64,000 bases of DNA from Bradyrhizobium cajani (GCF_009759665.1 NZ_WQNE01000032.1:1-64000); one strand, 5' to 3'. Shown: positions 18,570-27,370, counted from the first letter of the stretch. Notes: generated by a model not told the origin, from the sequence alone. A program made the numbers and translations.

Positions 18570-18740
18570 GTGGCCATCAACAGGGAATGGCACCGGTCCC
18601 ATCGCATGCCACCGAAGGCGACACGCGCGCAACGTGTCGCATGGCACGCCGCCCATGCGGCGGCGTGCGGCTGCCGCGACATTCCGGCGAGCATCCGGCC
18701 TGATGTCATGAAATTGCTGCGGAGCCGTCGCAAGCCGTGA
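18570..18740 (+). CDS. small conserved protein with CGCR motif
   Basis: 56 residues from a GTG start with GAGAAGG about 10 bases upstream. The product (VAINREWHRSHRMPPKATRA, then QRVAWHAAHAAACGCRDIP) has the pattern W-H-x2-H-x4-C-G-C-R that I recall from small hypothetical proteins of Rhizobiales. The His and Cys residues could bind metal. It sits 21 bases after pntB and 21 before the hydrolase, suggesting read-through from the pnt operon. The function is unknown. Confidence 0.6.
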   Translation: MAINREWHRSHRMPPKATRAQRVAWHAAHAAACGCRDIPASIRPDVMKLLRSRRKP

Positions 18741-18761
18741 GCCGGAAACCGGCCGCGTATC

Positions 18762-19559
18762 ATGACCATCTTCAAGTGGATCGCCATCCTGCTCGTGACC
18801 GTCTATTGCACCGGTCTCGTCGTGCTGTATGTCAGGCAGCGCGAGATGCTGTTTCCGATCCCGCCCGTCGGTCGCACCGCGCCGGATGCCGCAGGATTTC
18901 CCGAGGCGGAGGAGCATGTCCTGACGACGTCGGACGGCGAGAAGGTCATCGTCTGGCACGTGCCGGCGAAGCCGGGCCGTCCGGTGATCCTGTTTTTTCC
19001 GGGCAATGGTGATTTTCTCGCCGGCCGCGTCAGCCGCTTCAAGGCGATGACGGCCGACGGCACCGGTCTCGTCGCGCTGTCCTATCGCGGCTATGCCGGC
19101 TCGAGCGGCGCGCCGAGCGAGGAGGGCCTGCTGCGCGATGCCGCGGCCGCCTATGCTTTCACGACCGCGCGCTATGGGGCGGAACGGATCGTCGCCTGGG
19201 GCTTTTCGCTCGGGACAGGCGCGGCGGTTGCGCTCGCCTCGGAGCATCGTGTTGGAAAACTCATCCTGGAAGCTCCCTATGCGTCGACGGTCGACATTGC
19301 AGCGGCATCGTTCTGGTTCGTTCCGGTGCGGCTACTGATGCGCGATCCGTTTCATTCCGACGAGCGGATCACGCGCGTCACGGTGCCGCTGTTGGTGATG
19401 CATGGCACCGATGACCTTGTCATTTCGATCGTGTTCGGGGAACGTCTGTTCGCGCTCGCGCATGAACCGAAGCAGTTCGTTCGCTTCGCGGGCGGCGGAC
19501 ACGACAATCTCGATGCCTTTGGTGCGATCGAGGCGGCGAGGCGCTTCATTGGATCCTAA
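18762..19559 (+). CDS. alpha/beta hydrolase, membrane-anchored
   Basis: 265 residues with an N-terminal hydrophobic segment (about 5-22) that is likely a membrane anchor. The catalytic triad is visible: nucleophile Ser in GFSLGTG, Asp in HGTDDL, His in GGGHDNLD. It resembles the BEM46/YfhR group of serine hydrolases (DUF1749-like alpha/beta hydrolases), whose substrates are mostly unknown. Its 3' end overlaps the next gene by 11 bases, pointing to co-transcription with the antiporter. Confidence 0.88.
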   Translation: MTIFKWIAILLVTVYCTGLVVLYVRQREMLFPIPPVGRTAPDAAGFPEAEEHVLTTSDGEKVIVWHVPAKPGRPVILFFPGNGDFLAGRVSRFKAMTADGTGLVALSYRGYAGSSGAPSEEGLLRDAAAAYAFTTARYGAERIVAWGFSLGTGAAVALASEHRVGKLILEAPYASTVDIAAASFWFVPVRLLMRDPFHSDERITRVTVPLLVMHGTDDLVISIVFGERLFALAHEPKQFVRFAGGGHDNLDAFGAIEAARRFIGS

Positions 19560-20991
19560 CCGGCTTGTCACATGGCTCCGGAGCCTAGCCCTCGCCGCGA
19601 TCCTCACGCTATTGCCACAGCACGCATGGGCCGCGACCGGGCTCGACGGTGCCGCGATGCGCTGGCCCTATGCGCTGCCCTTTGCCGGCCTCTTGCTGTC
19701 GATTGCGCTGGGGCCGCTGCTGTTTCCAAAATTCTGGCACCATCATTACGGCAAGGTCGCTGCAGCCTGGTCGCTGCTGGCACTCGCCTCGCTCGTCGGT
19801 TTCGGCGGCATCATGGCGACGCTGGCGGCGCTGGTCCATGCCATGCTCGCCGAATATCTCGGCTTCATCGTGCTGCTGTTCTCGCTCTATGTCGTGGCCG
19901 GTGGCATTCTCGTCACGGGCGACATCAAGGCGACGCCGGCGGCCAATGCCGGCATCCTCGCGCTCGGCACCTTGATGGCGAGCGTCGTCGGCACCACGGG
20001 TGCCGCGATGATCCTGATCCGTCCTTTGATCCGCGCCAACCGGCTGCGGCGCCACAACGCCCATGTCGTCATCTTCTTCATCATCCTGGTCGCCAATGTC
20101 GGCGGCGCGCTGAGCCCGCTCGGCGATCCCCCGCTGTTCGTCGGCTTCCTGCATGGCGTCGACTTCTTCTGGACCACGCGGACCATCTGGTTACAGACCA
20201 CGATCGTTGCCGGGCTGCTGCTCGCGATCTTCGTCGTCATCGATGCCTGGCGCTTCCGCAGCGAGCCGCCTCCTGGCGATGCCGGCCCCGCCAGGCCGGT
20301 CCGCGTCCGCGGCCTTGTCAATTTGGTGCTGATCGCCGCCATCGTCGCGAGCCTGCTCGCCTCGGCGATGTGGAAGCCGGGCATTGCCTTCGACATCCTC
20401 GGCACCAGGTTGGAGCTGGAAGACATCGTGCGCAACGTGGCGCTGCTGGCCATTGCGGCGCTTTCGGTGTGGCTGACGCCCGACGAGCACAGGCAGGCCA
20501 ATGGCTTCACCTGGGAGCCGATCCGCGAAGTGGCAAAGCTGTTCGCGGGCATCTTTGTCGCCATCATCCCGGTCATTGCGATGCTGTCGGCCGGCCATCA
20601 CGGCGCGTTCGCGTGGCTGCTGTCGGCGGTGACGGCACCGGACGGCGCGCCGCGCGAGGTCGCCTATTTCTGGTTCACCGGATTGATGTCGGCGTTTCTC
20701 GACAACGCGCCGACCTATCTCTTGTTCTTCGAACTCGCCGGCGGCGACCCGCAGGTGCTGATGCATCAGCTCTCGGGCACGCTCGCCTCCATCTCCATGG
20801 GCGCCGTCTACATGGGAGCGCTCACCTATATCGGCAACGCGCCGAACTTCATGGTGAGCAGCATCGCCAGCGAGAACGGCATCGAGATGCCGAGCTTCTT
20901 CGGCTATCTCCTGCGCGCGGGCGGGGTCCTGATCCCGCTGTTTCTGCTGCTGACCGTGCTGCCGGTCGCACCGATCCTGCACTGGCATTGA
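19549..20991 (+). CDS. sodium:proton antiporter (ion-transporter superfamily)
   Basis: 480 residues, a polytopic membrane protein with about 11-12 spans and an N-terminal signal-like segment. The motif NVGGALSPLGDPPLFVGFLHG and the later SAFLDNAPTYLLFF, which carry the pair of re-entrant loops with Asp/Asn, match the NhaD/citrate-transporter-like antiporters. TTG 19549 is chosen because GAGGCGGCGAGG lies just upstream and the signal-like segment follows directly. This start overlaps the hydrolase by 11 bases. An ATG start at 19402 would extend it inside the hydrolase and is unlikely. Confidence 0.82.
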   Translation: MDPNRLVTWLRSLALAAILTLLPQHAWAATGLDGAAMRWPYALPFAGLLLSIALGPLLFPKFWHHHYGKVAAAWSLLALASLVGFGGIMATLAALVHAMLAEYLGFIVLLFSLYVVAGGILVTGDIKATPAANAGILALGTLMASVVGTTGAAMILIRPLIRANRLRRHNAHVVIFFIILVANVGGALSPLGDPPLFVGFLHGVDFFWTTRTIWLQTTIVAGLLLAIFVVIDAWRFRSEPPPGDAGPARPVRVRGLVNLVLIAAIVASLLASAMWKPGIAFDILGTRLELEDIVRNVALLAIAALSVWLTPDEHRQANGFTWEPIREVAKLFAGIFVAIIPVIAMLSAGHHGAFAWLLSAVTAPDGAPREVAYFWFTGLMSAFLDNAPTYLLFFELAGGDPQVLMHQLSGTLASISMGAVYMGALTYIGNAPNFMVSSIASENGIEMPSFFGYLLRAGGVLIPLFLLLTVLPVAPILHWH

Positions 20992-21040
20992 ATCTGCCGG
21001 CCGATTTGCTACTGCTCGCATGCACAATTGGAGCGGGTGG

Positions 21041-22138
21041 ATGAGCGCGCATAGTCCGATGCCACGGTCGGCCTGGATCTTTCCGGCGCTGGCCGTGCTG
21101 TTGTTCGCGGCCGTCAGCGTGACGGACTACGTGTTCACGCTGTCGCTGGGCGGGCTCGTCTTCGCCATCGTGCTTCTGGTCATCCTGTTCGGCACGGTGT
21201 TTGCCGCCGTTCATCATGCCGAGGTGATCGCGGAGCGGGTCGGTGAGCCCTATGGCACGCTGGTGCTGACGCTCTCGGTGACCATCATCGAGGTGGCGCT
21301 GATCACCACGATCATGCTGGGCGAGAAGCCCGCGCCGGAGCTGGCGCGCGACACCGTGTTCGCCGTCGTCATGATCGTCTGCAACGGCCTCGTCGGCCTC
21401 TGCGTCTTCATCGGCGGCCTGCGCTACCGCGAGCAGGGCTTCCAGCTCTCGGGCGCGAACGTCTATCTCAGCGTGCTGTTTGCGCTTGCGACCATCACGC
21501 TGATCATGCCGAACTACACGACCACGACGCCGGGACCGGTGTTTTCGGCGGCCCAGCTCGGCTTCGTCGACGTGGTCACGCTCGCGCTCTACGGGGTGTT
21601 CCTCTACACCCAGACCGTCCTGCACAAGGATTACTTCGTCCACGAGAGCCCGAGTAACGAGGGTGGGGCGGTGCATCTGTCTGGCAGGGTGTTCCTGCTC
21701 AGCGTCGTGCTGCTTCTGATCTCGCTCCTGGCGGTGGTGCTGCTGGCGAAAAAGTTCTCGCTCGTCGTCGACGCAGTCGCGGCCAAGATCGGCGCGCCGC
21801 CGGCCTTCGCGGGCCTGCTCGTGGCGCTCCTGATCCTGCTCCCGGAGGGCGTGGCGGCGATTTCGGCGGCGCGCAAGAATGATCTCCAGAAGAGCATCAA
21901 CCTCGCCCTCGGCTCGTCACTGGCAACCATCGGGCTGACGATTCCGGCGGTAGGGGTTGCTACCTATGCGCTCGACAAGGAGCTCGAACTCGGCCTCAAT
22001 CCGCAGGGGAGCGTCCTTTTGCTCCTGACCTTCTTCCTGAGCATGCTGACCTTCGGCACAGGCAGGACCAACGTGCTGTTCGGACTGGTCCATATGGTGG
22101 TATTTGCCGTCTACGTGTTCATGGTTTTCGTGCCCTGA
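21041..22138 (+). CDS. chaA: calcium/cation:proton antiporter (ChaA-like)
   Basis: 365 residues with about 11 membrane spans. Two Na/Ca-exchanger repeats are visible, with acidic motifs GEPYGTLVLTLSVTIIEVAL and LLPEGVAAISAARKNDLQKS. It belongs to the CaCA family and would exchange Ca2+ (or Na+/K+) for H+. ATG 21041 is preferred because GGAGCGGG is adjacent; ATG 21020 would add seven residues. It follows another antiporter and the proton-driven transhydrogenase, so this stretch groups proton-coupled membrane transport. Confidence 0.88.
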   Translation: MSAHSPMPRSAWIFPALAVLLFAAVSVTDYVFTLSLGGLVFAIVLLVILFGTVFAAVHHAEVIAERVGEPYGTLVLTLSVTIIEVALITTIMLGEKPAPELARDTVFAVVMIVCNGLVGLCVFIGGLRYREQGFQLSGANVYLSVLFALATITLIMPNYTTTTPGPVFSAAQLGFVDVVTLALYGVFLYTQTVLHKDYFVHESPSNEGGAVHLSGRVFLLSVVLLLISLLAVVLLAKKFSLVVDAVAAKIGAPPAFAGLLVALLILLPEGVAAISAARKNDLQKSINLALGSSLATIGLTIPAVGVATYALDKELELGLNPQGSVLLLLTFFLSMLTFGTGRTNVLFGLVHMVVFAVYVFMVFVP

Positions 22139-22178
22139 AGCGCGACCGCGCGTCAGGTTGGTGTTCAAGGGGGTCCCG

Positions 22179-22463
22179 ATGCTTGCCGCCAAGTCCGAGG
22201 TTCAGGTCGACAACGAGGAGGTCCGGGTGACGGAATGGCGCCTTCCGCCGGGCGGTGCCACCGGGCACCACACCCACGGCATGGACTACGTCATTGTTCC
22301 CGTGGTGGCGGGGGAGATGACCATCGTGGCGCCCGGCGGCGAGCGGTCCAAGGCGCAGCTTGCGGCCGGGAAATCCTACTTTCGCAAGGCCGGTGTCCAA
22401 CACGACGTGCTTAACGAAACCTCAACCGAGATCGTGTTCCTTGAGATCGAGCTGAAGCCGTAA
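22179..22463 (+). CDS. small cupin-domain protein
   Basis: 94 residues forming a single cupin beta-barrel. The first metal motif is PPGGATGHHTHGMDYVIVPVVAG (His-His-x-His, then acidic) and the second YFRKAGVQHDVLNE. Such proteins are often small dioxygenases, isomerases or binding proteins; the reaction cannot be read from sequence. AAGGGGG lies 8 bases before ATG 22179. A longer frame from 22104 overlaps the antiporter and lacks support. Confidence 0.85.
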   Translation: MLAAKSEVQVDNEEVRVTEWRLPPGGATGHHTHGMDYVIVPVVAGEMTIVAPGGERSKAQLAAGKSYFRKAGVQHDVLNETSTEIVFLEIELKP

Positions 22464-22552
22464 GGCTTACCCTTTGCCATCGATCCGTCGCAGTTGATCC
22501 CTTACAATGCCCTAAAGTTCCCGCATCAGATCGCGCGGGGAGTGGCCGAGAA

Positions 22553-23491
22553 ATGCTGAAATACCTCGCTAAAATCTCGATGGATATTTTCCCCTCGGTG
22601 CTCGCGACGATCATCGGGGCCTACATCGTTAACCACTACATCAACGCCAAGCCGGCGGCCGATACTCCCGCGGCCGTGGTCGCGCCCGCCCAGGCTGGCA
22701 GCGACGGCAAGCCCACGGACACCGCCAACCTTCCCGCGCCCGGCGTCAAGGCCAAGGGCGTCTCTGAGAAGAGCGCTTCCGAGAAGAGCGTGACGGACAA
22801 GGCGGCGGCCGAGAAGCCTGCCGACCATCAGCCGGCTGCTGAGACCAAGGCCGCGGACGTGGCTCCCGCCGAGACCAGCCCGCGCGGCCGCACGTCGGCG
22901 CGCGAGAAGGCGGTCGCCAAGTCTAATCCGGCGGCCTCTAATCCGGCGGCCACCGCTCCGGCTGCCGCGACTCCCGCCACCGCCCCGGTGGTGGAGGCCA
23001 ATTCGGCGCCGGCCGCGACCCCCGACGCCAACGATCTCGCGCGCGCCGCCATCGAGCGTCTGCGCAAGTCGCCTGAGGGGAAGGCCGCCGAGGCCAGATC
23101 TTCCGAAACCAAGCCGGCCGAGAGGCCGGTGGAGCCTGCGGTGCGGGAAGCCGCCCGCACCCCGGAGGCCCCGCGTGTCATCTCGACGGAGTCGTCCACG
23201 GTCCGCCCGTTGCCGCCGCCGATCACGGTGTCCACGCCGTCATCCGAGGCCTATGGCAATGGCAGCTCGTCGCCGGCCAACCCGCCCTACACGGCCTCGG
23301 TCGACAACGACCCGAATCGGATGACGCCGCCGGCTGATATTCCGGTGCCGGTGATCGCGCCGCCGCTCGATCTGCGCGCCGACGCCGGTGCGCCCATGCG
23401 GCGGCCGAAGACCAATGTCGCCGACGAGATGCTGTCGGGCGTCAAGTCGATGTTCCACGCCGTTCTGCCGAAGAGCAGCACCCCCGACTAA
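22553..23491 (+). CDS. membrane-anchored Ala/Pro-rich protein, unknown function
   Basis: 312 residues. A single N-terminal membrane span (about 10-30, DIFPSVLATIIGAYIVNHYI) is followed by a long Ala/Pro/Lys/Glu-rich, probably disordered region, including short repeats such as SNPAASNPAA and SEKSASEKS. A more ordered C-terminal stretch (KTNVADEMLSGVKSMFHAVL) is predicted amphipathic. No family is recognised. The layout resembles periplasm-spanning envelope scaffolds, but that is only an inference. It stands alone, with its 3' end facing a lipoprotein gene. Confidence 0.7.
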   Translation: MLKYLAKISMDIFPSVLATIIGAYIVNHYINAKPAADTPAAVVAPAQAGSDGKPTDTANLPAPGVKAKGVSEKSASEKSVTDKAAAEKPADHQPAAETKAADVAPAETSPRGRTSAREKAVAKSNPAASNPAATAPAAATPATAPVVEANSAPAATPDANDLARAAIERLRKSPEGKAAEARSSETKPAERPVEPAVREAARTPEAPRVISTESSTVRPLPPPITVSTPSSEAYGNGSSSPANPPYTASVDNDPNRMTPPADIPVPVIAPPLDLRADAGAPMRRPKTNVADEMLSGVKSMFHAVLPKSSTPD

Positions 23492-23512
23492 GACGATATT
23501 TGAGCCGCGCCG

Positions 23513-24163
23513 TCAGCCGCCGACGCGGGCGAGGCCGCTGCGGGCGGCATCGTCGCGTGGGCGAAGGGCGACCGCCTTGTTGTAGGATGCCGCCGCCTTG
23601 GCCCTGTCGCCCAGCCGCTCATAGGCCTGTCCCCGCGTAGTCCAGACCTGGACATTGTGTGGATCGGCCTCGGAGGCCTCATCCAGATCGGCTGCGGCCT
23701 CCTTGACCTTGCCGAGCGCGAGATAGCTGGTGGCGCGGCCCAGCAACGGCTCGACCTTCTGCGGGTTGAGCCCGCTTGCAGCGCTGAAATCGGCGATCGC
23801 GAAATCGTGCTGGTTGTTGCCCTGATGGATCAGGGCACGGCCATAGAGCGCCTGTGCATTGTAGGGATCGAGCGCGACCGCGCGATTGAACTCGTCGAGC
23901 GCTGCGGCGGTCTCGCCTGACTTCGCCAGGGACTGGGCCTTTGCGGTGTGGGCCTGGGCTTCGGTGACGTTGCCGGCGCTGACCGCGCTCTCGGCGGTTG
24001 AGGCCGTCTTGGGCGCCTCCTGCGGCTTGTCCTTCTCCGGCGTCAGCGACCCCAGATCGAAGGAGCAGCCGCACAGTGCAATCCCCATCAACGCCAGTGC
24101 GATTGGCTGCTGCCAGATCCGGCATCGCCGCGCCAAGCCGCGCTCGGGGAAAGGGGAGGCCAT
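23513..24163 (-). CDS. TPR-repeat lipoprotein
   Basis: 216 residues. A signal peptide with lipobox LCGC near residue 32 predicts an acylated Cys. The mature protein is a run of about four tetratricopeptide repeats (ALDEFNRAVALDPYNAQALYGRA, and so on). TPR lipoproteins usually act as assembly or docking factors in the envelope; the partner is unknown. The length is typical of NlpI/PilW-like proteins, without closer identity. Confidence 0.85.
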   Translation of the reverse strand: MASPFPERGLARRCRIWQQPIALALMGIALCGCSFDLGSLTPEKDKPQEAPKTASTAESAVSAGNVTEAQAHTAKAQSLAKSGETAAALDEFNRAVALDPYNAQALYGRALIHQGNNQHDFAIADFSAASGLNPQKVEPLLGRATSYLALGKVKEAAADLDEASEADPHNVQVWTTRGQAYERLGDRAKAAASYNKAVALRPRDDAARSGLARVGG

Positions 24164-24183
24164 CTACGGTTCGCTCGCGCTGG

Positions 24184-24307
24184 AGCATGATCCGGAAGCG
24201 TGCCGCCGCTTTCCCTCGCGACCAACGCGGAATGCGCTTGCGCGGAGATCATGCTCAAACAACAAACCAAAGCGCGATGACGCTTCAACCGACTTCATCG
24301 CGCTTTA
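24184..24307. repeat. intergenic palindromic repeat, AGCATGATCC family, with second hairpin
   Basis: The unit starts AGCATGATCCGGAA and ends ATCATGCT (to 24255), inverted ends of about 9 bases. It is followed by AAAGCGCGATGA...TCATCGCGCTTTA (24269-24307), a second inverted repeat. The same pair of elements occurs at 58492-58591, and the first element alone at 28227-28300 and 28584-28650. Confidence 0.85.
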
Positions 24308-24359
24308 GTGCCGCATCGGTAGTGCCCGTCCCAGAAAAGGCACCGCTCACAAAACAATA

Positions 24360-24380
24360 ACGCGGGCCCGGGGCCCGCGT
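24360..24380 (-). terminator. rho-independent terminator of rpsU
   Basis: ACGCGGGCCC-G-GGGCCCGCGT is a perfect 10-bp inverted repeat 33 bases past the rpsU stop. Read on the minus strand it is followed by TTATTGTTTTG, a usable T-rich tract. Confidence 0.8.
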
Positions 24381-24413
24381 CATCGAAAACTGAAGTCCGG
24401 CTAGTTCGGCAAA

Positions 24414-24710
24414 TCAGCGCGGTCCGCGCGGACCTGCACCCGGGCCGCCACGGCCACCACGCTCACCGCCGGGACCTGCGCCGAACACCGGCTTCGGCTT
24501 CATCGGCAGCAGGCCTTCACGCTGCAGCTTCTTGCGGGCCAGCTTGCGCGCGCGGCGCACGGCTTCGGCCTTTTCGCGGGCCTTCTTCTCGGAGGGCTTC
24601 TCGTAATGGCCGCGGAGCTTCATCTCGCGGAAAATCCCCTCACGCTGCATCTTCTTCTTCAGCGCCTTGAGGGCTTGATCGACATTGTTATCGCGAACGA
24701 GAACCTGCAC
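24414..24710 (-). CDS. rpsU: 30S ribosomal protein S21
   Basis: 98 residues. The first 70 are canonical S21 (MQVLVRDNNVDQALKALKKK ... FREMKLRGHYEKPSEKKARE), a basic protein near the mRNA entry and anti-Shine-Dalgarno region of the small subunit. The C-terminus has an extra Gly/Arg/Pro-rich tail of about 25 residues (GGERGGRGGPGAGPRG), seen in many Rhizobiales S21 proteins. A strong terminator follows, so the gene is monocistronic. Confidence 0.96.
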   Translation of the reverse strand: MQVLVRDNNVDQALKALKKKMQREGIFREMKLRGHYEKPSEKKAREKAEAVRRARKLARKKLQREGLLPMKPKPVFGAGPGGERGGRGGPGAGPRGPR

Positions 24711-24891
24711 GCGGCATCCTCTTCAGTGGATCGGATTTGAATTCTGGTAAGTCAAAGGGGATGGCAAAAAGCCCGGCGCCCTTAACCTTGAGCGCGCGGA
24801 TGTACCAGACAAAACCCGCTCTGTCCACCGGCCAAGCGCGTTTTCGGGCCAAGTTCAGCCATTAAATGCGGCGAAAATACCTCTGTGCGGT

Positions 24892-24917
24892 CCCAATTTG
24901 GGTGGTTTGGCGCCAAA
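24892..24917. promoter_or_regulatory. two adjoining palindromes between rpsU and aqpZ
   Basis: CCCAATTTGGG (24892-24902) and TTTGGCGCCAAA (24906-24917) are perfect palindromes separated by three bases. They lie 54 bases before aqpZ on the plus strand and about 180 bases from the rpsU start. They may be operators, but no regulator is identified. Confidence 0.35.
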
Positions 24918-24970
24918 AGGCGGGCCGTTTTCCGGAGGTTGATCCGGACTGAAATCAGGGGAGACATTAC

Positions 24971-25693
24971 ATGGACATGAAGAAATGCGCTGCCGAGGCC
25001 ATCGGTACGTTCTGGCTCACATTCGCAGGTTGCGGAAGCGCGGTGATCGCAGCCGGTTTTCCGCAGGTCGGCATCGGCCTGGTTGGCGTGTCCCTGGCCT
25101 TCGGGCTCAGCGTGGTGACCATGGCCTATGCGATCGGCCACATCTCGGGTTGCCATCTCAATCCGGCCGTGACGATCGGCCTTGCAGCCGGCGGCCGCTT
25201 TCCGGCCGGCCAGATCCTGCCCTACGTGATCGCGCAGGTGGCCGGCGCGATCGTGGCCGCCTGGCTGCTCTATGTCATCGCGAGCGGGGCGCCCGGATTC
25301 GATGTCACCAAGGGCTTCGCATCCAACGGCTATGATGCGCATTCGCCCGGCCAGTACAGCATGATGGTGTGCTTCCTGACCGAGGTGGTGATGACCATGA
25401 TGTTCCTCTTCATCATCATGGGCGCCACCCATGGTCGTGCACCGGCGGGCTTCGCGCCGCTCGCGATCGGGCTTGCGCTCGTGATGATCCATCTCGTCAG
25501 CATTCCCGTCACCAACACCTCGGTGAACCCGGCGCGCAGCACCGGCCCCGCGCTGTTCGTCGGCGGCTGGGCGATGGCGCAGCTCTGGATGTTCTGGGTC
25601 GCACCACTGATCGGCGGCGCGCTGGGCGGTGTGATCTATCGCTGGCTCAGCGAGGAGCCCACCGGCGTCGTCGCGGGCGCGAAGACGGCCTAG
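24971..25693 (+). CDS. aqpZ: aquaporin Z, water channel
   Basis: 240 residues, six spans and two half-helices with the NPA motifs HLNPAVTIG and NPARSTGPALF. The selectivity-filter Arg follows the second NPA. The typical AqpZ pattern (MKKCAAEAIGTFWLTFAGCGSAV) predicts a fast water channel rather than a glycerol facilitator, although glpD lies 8 kb away. GGGGAGA precedes the ATG. Confidence 0.95.
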   Translation: MDMKKCAAEAIGTFWLTFAGCGSAVIAAGFPQVGIGLVGVSLAFGLSVVTMAYAIGHISGCHLNPAVTIGLAAGGRFPAGQILPYVIAQVAGAIVAAWLLYVIASGAPGFDVTKGFASNGYDAHSPGQYSMMVCFLTEVVMTMMFLFIIMGATHGRAPAGFAPLAIGLALVMIHLVSIPVTNTSVNPARSTGPALFVGGWAMAQLWMFWVAPLIGGALGGVIYRWLSEEPTGVVAGAKTA

Positions 25694-25750
25694 CTGTTTC
25701 GAGCGAAGCGGAAACCGTTCGCGTCAAGAAAACGCGTCAAAGCAAAAAAG
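25694..25750. repeat. partial copy of the GTTTTCGAGCGAA repeat family
   Basis: Immediately after the aqpZ stop, the sequence GTTTCGAGCGAAGCGGAAACC continues GTTCGCGTCAAGAAAACGCG, the opening of a repeat that is fuller at 33861-33959. The second half is missing. Confidence 0.6.
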
Positions 25751-25751
25751 C

Positions 25752-25777
25752 GGGATCGCAGCCTTTGCGGCGGTCCC
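25752..25777 (-). terminator. terminator of purEK
   Basis: GGGATCGC (25752-25759) pairs with GCGGTCCC (25770-25777), with one G-T wobble. On the minus strand it is followed by GCTTTTTTGC, a good T-run. The stem begins one base after the purK stop codon. Confidence 0.7.
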
Positions 25778-25778
25778 C

Positions 25779-26885
25779 TCACTTGTCCTTCGCCGGCCGG
25801 ACTTCGGTGACGTGGCCCATCTTGCGGCCGGGGCGCGGCGTGCCCTTGCCGTAGATGTGCACCGTGGCCCCGGGGACGGTCAGCCAATTGTCGTAGTCTT
25901 TGATCTCGTCGCCGATCAGGTTGGTCATGGTGACGATTTCGCCATGGCGCACCGGCTTGCCGAGCGGCCAGCCGGCAATGGCGCGGATGTGCTGCTCGAA
26001 CTGCGAGACGGATGCGCCATCCAGCGTCCAGTGCCCGGAATTGTGCACGCGCGGGGCGATCTCGTTGACCAGCACCTTCGGCCCGGTGCCATTGGCGAGC
26101 ACGAACATCTCGACCGCGAGCACGCCGACATAGTCGAGCGCGCTCGCAATCTTGCCGGCGATGCTGCGCGCGTCCTCGGCGAGTGCGTCCGCGATCGGTG
26201 CGGGCGCGCGGGATACCTTCAGGATGTGATCGCGGTGCTCGTTCTCGGTGACGTCGAAGCATTCGACCTGGCCCGCGGCCGAGCGTGCGGCGATCACGGA
26301 GATCTCGCGCTCGAACGGCACGAAGGCTTCCAGGATCGCCTGCTTGGTGCCGAGACTGGTCCAGACCTTGGCGATGTCGTCGCCCTCGCGGATGATGGCC
26401 TGGCCCTTGCCGTCATAGCCGAAGCGGCGGGTCTTCAGCACGGCGGGAAGGCCGATTCTGAGAATCGCTTCGCGCAGCGAGGAGACGGAGGTGACGTCGG
26501 CATAGGCCGCAGTGCCGATGCCGAGCCGCGTGATGAAATCCTTCTCGGCGAGCCGGTCCTGGGTGGTCTCGAGGATCTTGCGGTTGGGCAGGACCGGGCG
26601 GCGGGCATCCAGCACCATTGCGGCCGCCGCCGGCACGTTCTCGAATTCGTAGGTGATGACGTCAACGTCGCCCGCGAACAGCTCGAGCGCCTCGACGTCC
26701 GCATATTCGGCGCAGGTCGCATTCAGCACCACGTCGAAAGCCGGCGAGTCCGGGTCCGGCGAAAACACCTGGCAACGCAGGCCGAGCCGCGCCGCCGCCA
26801 TCGCCAGCATCCGCCCCAATTGTCCGCCGCCGAGGATTCCGATGGTGTCGCCGGGCTTCAGCTTCACCTGCCTGCTGTCAGTCAC
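25779..26885 (-). CDS. purK: 5-(carboxyamino)imidazole ribonucleotide synthase
   Basis: 368 residues, ATP-grasp enzyme of purine synthesis that carboxylates AIR with bicarbonate and ATP. The N-terminal GILGGGQLGRMLAMAAARLG and the ATP-grasp stretches PAVLKTRRFGYDGKGQ and LVNEIAPRVHNSGHWT are diagnostic. The start is GTG 26885, which overlaps the purE stop as GTGA. A much longer upstream frame in the same register is antisense noise inside purE. It is co-transcribed with purE. Confidence 0.95.
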   Translation of the reverse strand: MTDSRQVKLKPGDTIGILGGGQLGRMLAMAAARLGLRCQVFSPDPDSPAFDVVLNATCAEYADVEALELFAGDVDVITYEFENVPAAAAMVLDARRPVLPNRKILETTQDRLAEKDFITRLGIGTAAYADVTSVSSLREAILRIGLPAVLKTRRFGYDGKGQAIIREGDDIAKVWTSLGTKQAILEAFVPFEREISVIAARSAAGQVECFDVTENEHRDHILKVSRAPAPIADALAEDARSIAGKIASALDYVGVLAVEMFVLANGTGPKVLVNEIAPRVHNSGHWTLDGASVSQFEQHIRAIAGWPLGKPVRHGEIVTMTNLIGDEIKDYDNWLTVPGATVHIYGKGTPRPGRKMGHVTEVRPAKDK

Positions 26886-27370
26886 GCCTTGTCCTCCGGG
26901 CGCTCGGCAACCGCGTCGGTCTGCGCCTTGCGCCAGGCGGCGAGGCGGCCTGACAAGGCCGGGTCGGACAGCGCCAGCACGGAAGCTGCAAGCAGCGCCG
27001 CATTGATCGCGCCGGCCTTGCCGATGGCGAGGGTGCCGACCGGGATGCCCGCGGGCATCTGAACGATCGAATAGAGCGAATCGAGGCCCTTGAGCGTCTT
27101 CGATTCGACGGGCACGCCGAACACCGGCAGCTCGGTCAGCGCCGCCGCCATGCCGGGCAAATGGGCAGCGCCGCCGGCGCCGGCGATGATGACCTTGTAT
27201 CCGGCCGCCTTGGCGCCCTTGGCGAAGGCAAACAGGCGGTCGGGGGTGCGGTGCGCCGAAACGATGCGGGTGTCGGCGGCGACGCCGAGCGCGGCAAGCG
27301 TATCGGCGGCATGCCGCATCGTGTCCCAATCCGACTGGCTTCCCATGATGATGGCGATCGGCGCGGTCAT
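26882..27370 (-). CDS. purE: N5-carboxyaminoimidazole ribonucleotide mutase
   Basis: 162 residues. The N-terminal IAIIMGSQSDWDTM, SAHRTPDRL and GAGGAAHLPGM motifs are the class I PurE active site. It converts N5-CAIR to CAIR, the step after PurK. ATG 27370 starts the conserved protein; an upstream frame to 27448 adds unconserved residues. Its stop overlaps purK by four bases. Confidence 0.95.
   Translation of the reverse strand: MTAPIAIIMGSQSDWDTMRHAADTLAALGVAADTRIVSAHRTPDRLFAFAKGAKAAGYKVIIAGAGGAAHLPGMAAALTELPVFGVPVESKTLKGLDSLYSIVQMPAGIPVGTLAIGKAGAINAALLAASVLALSDPALSGRLAAWRKAQTDAVAERPEDKA

Noticed and set aside
16779..19247. 822-codon reverse frame
   Set aside because: Antisense to pntAB, pntB and the hydrolase. 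The product has no recognisable fold.
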